The position numbers were made by a program, and so were the translations under genes. The notes below the pieces were generated by a model. That model did no database searches. It was not told where the DNA came from and saw only the letters and a program-made list of their open reading frames with translations. From the NCBI GenBank assembly GCA_038748065.1, contig JBCDJG010000090.1, positions 1 to 14,064 on the forward strand: a stretch of 14,064 nt of DNA, written 5' to 3'. The stretch is from JBCDJG01 sp038748065 (GTDB lineage: Bacteria; Pseudomonadota; Gammaproteobacteria; Pseudomonadales; Halieaceae). Below, in pieces: positions 1-5,326 of the stretch; the stretch's first letter is position 1, and each line of letters begins with the position of its first letter.

Positions 1-2
1 AT

Positions 3-314
3 GGCCATGGCCCGTCCCGCAGTCTGACTCGCTACGACGAAGACTTGAACATCCTCCCCTTTAGCGGCGCTCTGCGGCCGAACGAAAAGACGGAGCGGAC
101 GTCTTCGCCCACTTTCGAGCGCATGAAGAGTATTGCCAAAAGCCTCGCCGCCGACTTTGACTTTGTGCGCGTCGATTTATACGAGAGTCAGGGCAAGGTC
201 TATTTTGGCGAACTGACCTTTTCTCCCAACGCGGGGCTGATGAAATTCAACCCCGATCGGTATGACTATTGGATGGGCCAGCTCTGGAAAGATTTAGAGG
301 GCCCGGTGCGCTGA
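3..314 (+). CDS. TupA-like ATP-grasp protein, C-terminal part (5' end outside window)
   Basis: This is the 3' end of a plus-strand gene whose start lies before the window. Frame 3 is open from the first base, giving 103 visible residues before TGA at 312-314. A TTG at position 45 could be read as a start, but the frame stays open and family-like upstream, so the gene is partial. The visible part has the ending typical of TupA-like ATP-grasp enzymes: a Tyr-Asp-Glu-Asp-Leu segment near the edge, then DFVRVDLY, then YFGELTFSPNAG. The Glu of GEL and the Asn of SPN fit the ATP/Mg-binding acidic/Asn pair of ATP-grasp folds. The founding TupA takes part in teichuronopeptide synthesis, and relatives sit in polysaccharide and peptide-modification loci. 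The substrate is unknown. The gene converges on the small-peptide cassette, with 12 bp between stops, so it is a candidate member of that locus but not of its transcript. Confidence 0.8.
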   Translation, partial: GHGPSRSLTRYDEDLNILPFSGALRPNEKTERTSSPTFERMKSIAKSLAADFDFVRVDLYESQGKVYFGELTFSPNAGLMKFNPDRYDYWMGQLWKDLEGPVR

Positions 315-326
315 CCGGGGTGCGGA

Positions 327-530
327 TCAGGCGTCGCCGTAGCCGCGACTCTCGTCAACCGGGCTGCGGGTCGCATAACCTTGGCGGTCGGTAGAGCCTG
401 GGCTCTTCGCTGACGCCAGACCTGCCTCGGATACAGGTCGTGAGAAATGCTCAGGCAAGGTTGAACCACTCACTACAGCGCTGCCCGCGGTCAGGCTTTT
501 TACCGCCTGCTTGCCTTGTGCGTTACTCAT
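327..530 (-). CDS. Small peptide C of a three-copy tandem family (putative modified-peptide precursor)
   Basis: Codes for 67 residues and is the last of three paralogous minus-strand genes. The ATG follows GAGGAAG, with GAGG 9 nt before the start, a good ribosome binding site. Residues 1-34 align without gaps to peptides A and B: Met-Ser, Val10-Lys11, the LTAGSAVVSG stretch, Leu25-Pro26, and FSRPVS at 29-34. The rest (35-67) is Ser/Asp/Gly-rich and diverged. It contains GYATRS internally and ends in ESRGYGDA, so the GY-[GA] motif occurs twice here and only once in A and B. No signal peptide or membrane segment is visible. Synonymous sites differ freely from the other copies while the residues stay the same, which supports real translation. 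I do not recognise the family. A role as a precursor with conserved leader and variable core is inferred from the design and the neighbouring modification enzymes. Confidence 0.72.
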   Translation of the reverse strand: MSNAQGKQAVKSLTAGSAVVSGSTLPEHFSRPVSEAGLASAKSPGSTDRQGYATRSPVDESRGYGDA

Positions 531-572
531 TGCCTACTTCCTCATGTTGTTTACGTTAAGCCTTCGCCTGCT

Positions 573-797
573 TCAAGCAGAAGCCGCGTATCCGAAAATC
601 TCGAGGCCACTATCGGTCGATGAACCCGGGCCGCCCACAGAGCCTATGTCCCTGGCAGACGGGGGCTCAGCGCTCGCCGTGTTGATCGCTACATCAGACA
701 CCGGCTTGGAGAAATGTTGCGGCAAGGACGTTCCGCTGACCACCGCACTCCCCGCCAGAAGACCTTTTACCCGTGTTCCGTTTCCTGTTCTGCTCAC
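573..797 (-). CDS. Small peptide B of a three-copy tandem family (putative modified-peptide precursor)
   Basis: Codes for 74 residues and starts at GTG. GAGG lies 9 nt upstream, the same spacing as in peptide C, and an in-frame TAA just upstream blocks any longer form. Residues 1-34 match the family block: Met-Ser, VKGLLAGSAVVSG at 10-22, LPQHFSKPVS at 25-34. The C-terminal part (35-74) is rich in Ser, Gly, Ala and Pro, includes GSSTDSGLEIF, and ends in FGYAASA. It contains many Ser/Thr that could accept sugar and a single Tyr four residues before the final Ala. The gene lies 85 bp after peptide A and 42 bp before peptide C, so the three are probably on one transcript. The function is not known from the sequence alone. 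The precursor role is inference; a small secreted or regulatory protein family is the alternative. Confidence 0.72.
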   Translation of the reverse strand: MSRTGNGTRVKGLLAGSAVVSGTSLPQHFSKPVSDVAINTASAEPPSARDIGSVGGPGSSTDSGLEIFGYAASA

Positions 798-838
798 TGT
801 TGCTTACCTCGCGTTTGAGCTTCGTGGAATGATCAATG

Positions 839-867
839 CTGCTTACCAAGACGCTACTGCTTACCAA
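839..867. repeat. 11-bp direct repeat upstream of peptide B
   Basis: CTGCTTACCAA (plus strand) occurs at 839-849 and again at 857-867, an 18-bp period. Its core TGCTTACC recurs at 801-808, where on the minus strand it overlaps the ribosome binding region of peptide B. The repeat lies in the 85-bp spacer between peptides A and B. It could be a binding site, an RNA element or a leftover of the duplication that made the cassette. Confidence 0.5.
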
Positions 868-882
868 TACGTTCCGCGCCGA

Positions 883-1095
883 TTATCCGCCGCCCCCATA
901 GCCATGGATTTCACGGGCGCTTTCGCCAAATGAGGCAGACGTGTCACTGACCGCCTGACGGCCTCCGCTATGCAACGGCCGTATGGCCGCGTTGGACTGT
1001 GGCCGGGAGAAACGCTGCGGCAGCGCCGAACCGTGAATGACCGCACTGCCGGCAAGCAGGCTCTTGACCGTTGCTGGATTATCAACTTTGCTCAT
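883..1095 (-). CDS. Small peptide A of a three-copy tandem family (putative modified-peptide precursor)
   Basis: Codes for 70 residues, starts at ATG and is first of the three copies, 60 bp after the sulfotransferase stop codon. The ribosome binding site is weaker (AGGA, 9 nt before the start). The family block is clear: Met-Ser, VKSLLAGSAVIHG at 10-22, LPQRFSRPQS at 25-34. The variable part (35-70) has Ser/Thr, Arg and Gly, and ends in REIHGYGGGG, so Tyr66 is followed by four Gly. It is the most diverged copy in the second half of the block (His21, Arg28, Gln33). A longer out-of-frame reading frame overlaps it (861-1085) but lacks any resemblance to the other two copies, so this frame is chosen on paralogy. 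The precursor role is inferred. Cutting after the conserved block would leave a 36-residue product, but no double-Gly leader site is present. Confidence 0.72.
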   Translation of the reverse strand: MSKVDNPATVKSLLAGSAVIHGSALPQRFSRPQSNAAIRPLHSGGRQAVSDTSASFGESAREIHGYGGGG

Positions 1096-1155
1096 AATGC
1101 GCCGTCCTATGACAAGATGCTATCGGTCAAGACTATCCAACAAAACCGCGGCTGT

Positions 1156-1992
1156 CTACGGTAGCGCCACTTCGGGATAGAATTGCCGGTAGAACCAGCC
1201 AAACTCTCGGAGGATGGCTTCCTCTATCCGAACGGGCAGGTCGTGGGGCTCAGCCACGCTGACCTCAGCGTGCGTGGCATGCGGATACTTGTAGCGGTAG
1301 TAGCTGTCCGCCTCCGTGGGGGTTACGACAAGGTCGTCGGGATCGAGGTTGAAATCGGCGATGTCCAGCCAGTCGTAGATAAATGCCATGGCGTCAGCTG
1401 GCGTGGTTGCCAGCTGCTCGTAGCTCACGTAGCAAATCTTAGAACGAATACCTTCATCTTCAATGTCCTGCATCTGCTCTATCGATCTCAGCGCCTCGCC
1501 CACAAGGCCGTTATCGTTGAACAGGCTACTCATTCGCTGACTGATGGAGTGGGAATCAAGGTGATCGGGAAAATCCAGCAGGCGCGTTTTGGCATGCTGC
1601 GCCTCAATGGAGCCCATTATCTGGCGTAAATCACGAACACAGACGATCATCCGAAAATCCGGATCGATCAGATTCAGCATCTCTACCATGCACAACCAGC
1701 CGCGATTCTTATCGACAACGACCGGCCGCTCAGTTTCATCAAACCAGCCATTAATCAATCCACGGGTCGCGGACAGTAATCGCGCCTGCACTCTCTCAAG
1801 GTCGCCATCCAGCTGCGACAGTAAAAAGCTGTTCTCACTCATGGAGCGACGAAACTGGTTGATCGCGTCAAACAGCGGGGAGCTGTGGCCGAGCCCGTAA
1901 ATATCAGGGTGCTGCCCGAGTAGCTGGCACATCAGGGTACTTCCAGCTCGCGGCAGGCCGGATACGTACGTGATTCTTTTATCAATCTTCAT
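1156..1992 (-). CDS. Sulfotransferase family protein
   Basis: A 278-residue PAPS-dependent sulfotransferase-type protein. The 5'-phosphosulfate-binding loop is SGLPRAGSTLMCQLL (residues 11-25), and the 3'-phosphate-binding strand/helix is RMIVCVRDLRQIMGSI (about 114-129). VDKNRGW at 93-99 sits where the family has its conserved Lys/Arg stretch. The N-terminal design, GxPRxGxTLM followed by a hydrophobic run and QHPDI, resembles tyrosylprotein sulfotransferases and RaxST-like enzymes as well as carbohydrate sulfotransferases, so the acceptor cannot be read from the sequence. There is no signal peptide or membrane anchor, so a cytoplasmic enzyme is expected. It starts at ATG 20 bp after the stop of the sulfotransferase-hydroxylase gene and is followed 60 bp later by the three small peptides, so co-transcription is likely. 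A peptide or protein acceptor is inferred from that context. Confidence 0.82.
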   Translation of the reverse strand: MKIDKRITYVSGLPRAGSTLMCQLLGQHPDIYGLGHSSPLFDAINQFRRSMSENSFLLSQLDGDLERVQARLLSATRGLINGWFDETERPVVVDKNRGWLCMVEMLNLIDPDFRMIVCVRDLRQIMGSIEAQHAKTRLLDFPDHLDSHSISQRMSSLFNDNGLVGEALRSIEQMQDIEDEGIRSKICYVSYEQLATTPADAMAFIYDWLDIADFNLDPDDLVVTPTEADSYYRYKYPHATHAEVSVAEPHDLPVRIEEAILREFGWFYRQFYPEVALP

Positions 1993-2012
1993 ACTCTGCT
2001 CACTTTGCCTCT

Positions 2013-3440
2013 TCAGCTTTGTGGCGCTAGCCGTTTGGCCATCGAATCGTACAGTGGCCCCTCATCAGGGTTGTACCAGTCTCCTATGAGGTGGACTCGG
2101 TCGATACCAGAGTCGTTCCGAACCTCGTGCGAACGGAAGTTGTTGATCTCCCACAATTCACCCGGGGCCATCGATTTCTCCACATCATTCACGTAGAACT
2201 TGGCTGCGGGATCGGTAATAACCGCCATATGCACCCGGTGACTCACGGCAAATGATCTGCCGGTATCCGCGTGCCGGGGTATACGCTTTCCAGACGGCAC
2301 CCGAGTAAGAATAACGCGCAAGAAATAGCCCGGACCATAACGCTCGGCCATCAGTGCCTCCAGCCTTTCGATGTGGTCTCCAAATACATCATAGTGATGG
2401 CGCGCAATCTCATGTTCGGCGTGCACGACATCATACTTGGGCGGCTGAACCCAGCGCAGGGCGACCGTGCGAGTATCGACGTGGGGGCCTTTCTGATCCT
2501 GTCGAAAGGTCATCTGGTCCCACTCTGCGCCCAGGCCGCGAACCTGATCGGCTAATTCCCCGACGCCCTCGTACTGCCCGACGCAGAAATAATCAAAATC
2601 GCCCTTAGCCATACGCTTGGCCGTGTCTGGCTCGGCGTCCCGTAGGGGTGTTCGGCTAGTCAGCGGCGCCGGCCGGAATCCGTCGCCGCGTCCGGCGGAT
2701 TCCGGCAGAAGCTCGTAGTCAAATGCCTCGAGGAGGTCTCTGTACGGCTCAAATACACGGTTGAGCTGCTTAATCATCCACGGGGATAGATTGGCGATCT
2801 GCTCGGCATTCATATCATGAATGCTTGAGTACAGTGACCCTTTCACCACAATCTCACTCGCCGCTTCAACGCGTAAGGGTCCAATCTCAGGGAGCAGTTG
2901 GACGAGGCGGTCCAGCAAGGATTGCGGGGCGGCCGCAATCTCCTCATAGCTCATCGCGACCATCCGGTCGCCGTAGCGCTCGGTGTTTTCCCGGGCGTAG
3001 CGCAGCATACGCAGGGCATGACGTCCCGCCTGCGCGATCTGAGCCTTGGGATTATTCCTGAGAATACCCTCCGCCATCGCATAAGGATTACGCCAAGACA
3101 CAATGAAGTAAGCGTCCGGGAACACGGTGTCCAGCATCCCCATGCGAACCACGTTGGGCGGACTCTTCTCAACCCGGATTGTCGCCTGCGGGTTGTTGGC
3201 TTCCCATTGGGCTTCCCACACTCGCCTGATGCCTGGCCAGTCGTAGGCATCCATATCCGTAAACATCTCGTTCTCGCTAAAGAAGTGCACAAGCCCAAGC
3301 TCGAGCGGCACTGGCCCGGCAAAGCCCTCCACGTGCTGGCCTTCCTGGGGTAGGGTGGCGACATTGCGTGAGCGTGCCACGAGCCGCTGAGCAAGACTCG
3401 ATCCACTATTATTTGGAATACAGATGAAGAGGTGCTTCAT
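2013..3440 (-). CDS. Sulfotransferase fused to aspartyl/asparaginyl beta-hydroxylase (Asp_Arg_Hydrox) domain
   Basis: A 475-residue two-domain protein. Residues 1-250 look like a sulfotransferase: phosphosulfate loop IPNNSGSSLAQRLV (8-21), a conserved EKSPPN (91-96), and 3'-phosphate motif YFIVSWRNPYAMAEGI (111-126). Residues about 275-475 match the Asp_Arg_Hydrox double-stranded beta-helix of Fe(II)/2-oxoglutarate dioxygenases: metal motif His390-x-Asp392, distal His438 in SHEV, and Arg448 in DRVHLIGDW as the probable 2-oxoglutarate-binding Arg. SHRVHMAVITDP (400-411) is also typical. Known members hydroxylate Asp/Asn, Arg or Pro side chains in proteins or free amino acids. The start is ATG with only a weak upstream GTGAG. 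The gene lies 70 bp after the glycosyltransferase gene and 20 bp before the next sulfotransferase. Both active sites look intact, suggesting two reactions on one substrate (inference). Confidence 0.82.
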   Translation of the reverse strand: MKHLFICIPNNSGSSLAQRLVARSRNVATLPQEGQHVEGFAGPVPLELGLVHFFSENEMFTDMDAYDWPGIRRVWEAQWEANNPQATIRVEKSPPNVVRMGMLDTVFPDAYFIVSWRNPYAMAEGILRNNPKAQIAQAGRHALRMLRYARENTERYGDRMVAMSYEEIAAAPQSLLDRLVQLLPEIGPLRVEAASEIVVKGSLYSSIHDMNAEQIANLSPWMIKQLNRVFEPYRDLLEAFDYELLPESAGRGDGFRPAPLTSRTPLRDAEPDTAKRMAKGDFDYFCVGQYEGVGELADQVRGLGAEWDQMTFRQDQKGPHVDTRTVALRWVQPPKYDVVHAEHEIARHHYDVFGDHIERLEALMAERYGPGYFLRVILTRVPSGKRIPRHADTGRSFAVSHRVHMAVITDPAAKFYVNDVEKSMAPGELWEINNFRSHEVRNDSGIDRVHLIGDWYNPDEGPLYDSMAKRLAPQS

Positions 3441-3510
3441 TTCTCACTTGAATCAGCCGGCAAGGTAACCAGCATAGCCTTGATCCCCGTCAGTTCAAGG
3501 CGCTCGGCAC

Positions 3511-5259
3511 TCAGGCCATGAAGCGCTTCAGATGGGATTCAAAATCCCGCGTATAGCTCGCACCATCAGTTAATGAAGCCGCTGCCATCCGCGCACGTAG
3601 CTGGCCGCGCAGCGTGCCCAGCTGCGCCCGCTCATTGGCCCAATGGCGACCCTTGTCAACGAAGGCCTGCGTGCTGCTGGCGACAAAATCATCCAGCCCG
3701 ACGGACGACAGCATGGCGCCACTCTGGCGCCCGATCAGGCGCTGCCCGAGCCGCGTCAGCACCGGCACACCCATCCACAGTGCTTCACAGGTGGTAAGAC
3801 CGCCGTTGTAGGGGAAGGTGTCCAGAGCGATATCCATATCACCGTATTGCGCCAGTAGCTCAATGTGGGGCGAGGCACCCCGGAACTCAATCCGCTCGCG
3901 GCTGATACCTCGAGACTCGAACTGCCCGGCAAGATTGGCACAGACATCCGGGCTGTCAAAGGCACCTGCCTTCAGCAGCAAGCGGGCCTGGGGCACGGCT
4001 TGCAATAGCTTTGACCAGGCCTCGAGCACGGGTGGGCCGATCTTGTGTGCGCGATTGAAGGAGCCGAAGACCAAAGGCGCATCTGGGTCGCGCGCGGCAA
4101 CCTCCGGCGCGTAGTCCGGTGCCTCATAGACCAAGCGTGGCTGATCGAGATAAAGCAGCGTTTCAGAGAAGCGCTGCGGCCCCTGCTCTGGCGTGGAGAA
4201 GCGATCACTCACGAAGTAGTCCATAGCCGGCAGACCCGTCGTATCGAAGTAATCGAGCATGGAGATTTGGATCGGCGCGGGCTTCGCCGCCAGAGCGCCG
4301 ATGCGAGACTCCGGTGCATGTCCGGCGAGATCCACCAGTACATCGATTCCGTCATCGCGAATGCGCTGGGCCAGTTGTGCATCGTCCATGTTGGCGACGT
4401 CAAGCCAGACGTCGGCGCCATCGCGGAAGTAGGCCGTCATCGCGTCCTCTCGCGGTGTCGCGCTGTAAAGATACAGCTCAAATTCATCACGGTTGTGATG
4501 ATCAAAAATCGGCTTGAAAAAATATCCCACAATCTCACAGGAAAACCGCGGAGACAGGTAGCCAAGGCGAATGCGCGTATCACTCCTGGTGTGCGGTGCA
4601 GCGGTATTCAGCCGAGGGGCGCGCTCTGTCAAAATTTCCCCTAATCGGCAGTGCCGCTGATACAACTCCTCGTGCTCGTCCCCGCAAAATAACTGGATAT
4701 TAAGCAGGACGTTGCCGAGCGTGGACAGCGGCAGCCCGCCAGCATCAAAGGCCCGTCTATAATGGTCGAGCGCCTCTCCCGTGCGGCCCACATCGCGCAA
4801 GGTATTGGCCAGATTGTGATGCACCTGGACCAGGCCAGAATTCAGCGTGAGCGCGCGCTCGTAGCAGTCAATTGCCTCTGCCTGACGCCCTGCATTAGCC
4901 GCCGCGGTGGCAAAGTTGTATAGCGTCGCGGCGTTGTTTGGCTGCTGCGCCAAGGCGCGCTCGCCGTATTCACAGGCCTTGTCGAAGGCTCTCTCACGCA
5001 TGGCCAGCCGACAGGCCAGTCCGAGTGCACCCGGATAAGGCTCTTTTGCCTCCAATAGCGGCCGCAGCGAACGCCAGGCGCGCTTATTGTCCTGCCGGTT
5101 AAAGGCCGCCTTAGCGTGTTCAAACTGCTGAGCCGGCCGCGGTGCCGGCGCAGCCGCAGGCTTCAGGCCACCGGGCTCAAAGCGCCCGCTGGCAAGACAG
5201 CAGTGTTTGTATTTCTTCCCGCTGCCGCAGGGACAAGGCTGATTGCGACCGATAGACAT
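3511..5259 (-). CDS. SEC-C / TPR / OGT-SPINDLY-type (GT41) O-glycosyltransferase
   Basis: A 582-residue protein with three parts. The N-terminus is a SEC-C zinc motif (Cys9, Cys11, Cys20, Cys21 in a CxCGSGKKYKHCC pattern). Residues about 47-200 form TPR-like helical pairs, clearest at 110-172. Residues about 228-582 are the two-lobed GT41 domain of O-GlcNAc transferase and SPINDLY. Motifs include RLGYLSPRFS (231-240), VDLAGHAPESR (309-319), TTGLPAMDYFVSD (340-352), FGSFNRAHKI (398-407), LLLK (427-430), and DIALDTFPYNGG (476-487) with TTCEALWMGVPV. These relatives put GlcNAc or fucose on Ser/Thr of proteins, with TPRs choosing the acceptor. ATG is fixed as start because the SEC-C motif begins at residue 9. 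It is the first gene after the pnp terminator. The sugar donor and acceptor are unknown; the Ser/Thr-rich small peptides downstream are a plausible target. Confidence 0.87.
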   Translation of the reverse strand: MSIGRNQPCPCGSGKKYKHCCLASGRFEPGGLKPAAAPAPRPAQQFEHAKAAFNRQDNKRAWRSLRPLLEAKEPYPGALGLACRLAMRERAFDKACEYGERALAQQPNNAATLYNFATAAANAGRQAEAIDCYERALTLNSGLVQVHHNLANTLRDVGRTGEALDHYRRAFDAGGLPLSTLGNVLLNIQLFCGDEHEELYQRHCRLGEILTERAPRLNTAAPHTRSDTRIRLGYLSPRFSCEIVGYFFKPIFDHHNRDEFELYLYSATPREDAMTAYFRDGADVWLDVANMDDAQLAQRIRDDGIDVLVDLAGHAPESRIGALAAKPAPIQISMLDYFDTTGLPAMDYFVSDRFSTPEQGPQRFSETLLYLDQPRLVYEAPDYAPEVAARDPDAPLVFGSFNRAHKIGPPVLEAWSKLLQAVPQARLLLKAGAFDSPDVCANLAGQFESRGISRERIEFRGASPHIELLAQYGDMDIALDTFPYNGGLTTCEALWMGVPVLTRLGQRLIGRQSGAMLSSVGLDDFVASSTQAFVDKGRHWANERAQLGTLRGQLRARMAAASLTDGASYTRDFESHLKRFMA

Positions 5260-5268
5260 TGCCTGGAA

Positions 5269-5277
5269 CTTATATCA
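5269..5277 (-). promoter_or_regulatory. Candidate extended -10 promoter for the glycosyltransferase/sulfotransferase/peptide transcript
   Basis: On the minus strand this reads TGATATAAG: a TG, one base, then TATAAG, an extended -10 with five of six consensus bases. It lies in the only 21 bp between the pnp terminator tail and the ATG at 5259. No good -35 is seen; the expected place falls in the terminator stem. If used, transcription would begin near 5262 and the mRNA would be almost leaderless. Read-through from pnp is the alternative. Confidence 0.4.
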
Positions 5278-5280
5278 CAC

Positions 5281-5313
5281 AAAAAAAAGGCGATGCCATG
5301 GCATCGCCTTTTT
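5281..5313 (-). terminator. Intrinsic terminator after pnp
   Basis: A perfect 20-bp palindrome at 5289-5308 (8-bp GC-rich stem GGCGATGC/GCATCGCC with CATG in the loop) is followed on the minus strand by eight T (5288 to 5281). It has five T on the other strand too. It begins 13 bp after the pnp stop, so it ends the ribosome-assembly operon and separates it from the accessory locus. It could work in both directions. Confidence 0.9.
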
Positions 5314-5326
5314 ATCGTATAGCGCC

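Noticed and set aside
302..319. Hairpin CCCGGT/ACCGGG at the ATP-grasp stop codon, possible bidirectional terminator
   Set aside because: The six-pair stem has no T tract on either side; it may help 3'-end stability but cannot be called an intrinsic terminator.
511..933. 140-codon plus-strand frame over the peptide B region
   Set aside because: The antisense frames carry the three-fold paralogy and ribosome binding sites; this frame shows no family features.
861..1085. 74-codon minus-strand frame overlapping peptide A
   Set aside because: It is Arg/Cys-rich, has no similarity to peptides B and C, and is out of frame with the conserved block.
327..1095. Signal peptide or Gly-Gly secretion leader in the small peptides
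   Set aside because: The hydrophobic stretch at residues 12-20 is too short for a signal peptide, and no Gly-Gly lies near the end of the conserved block.
1110..1130. Possible promoter before peptide A (TTGACC on the minus strand)
   Set aside because: The -35 match is good, but the only -10 at a usable distance (TAGGAC, 15-bp spacer) matches three of six bases; too weak to list.
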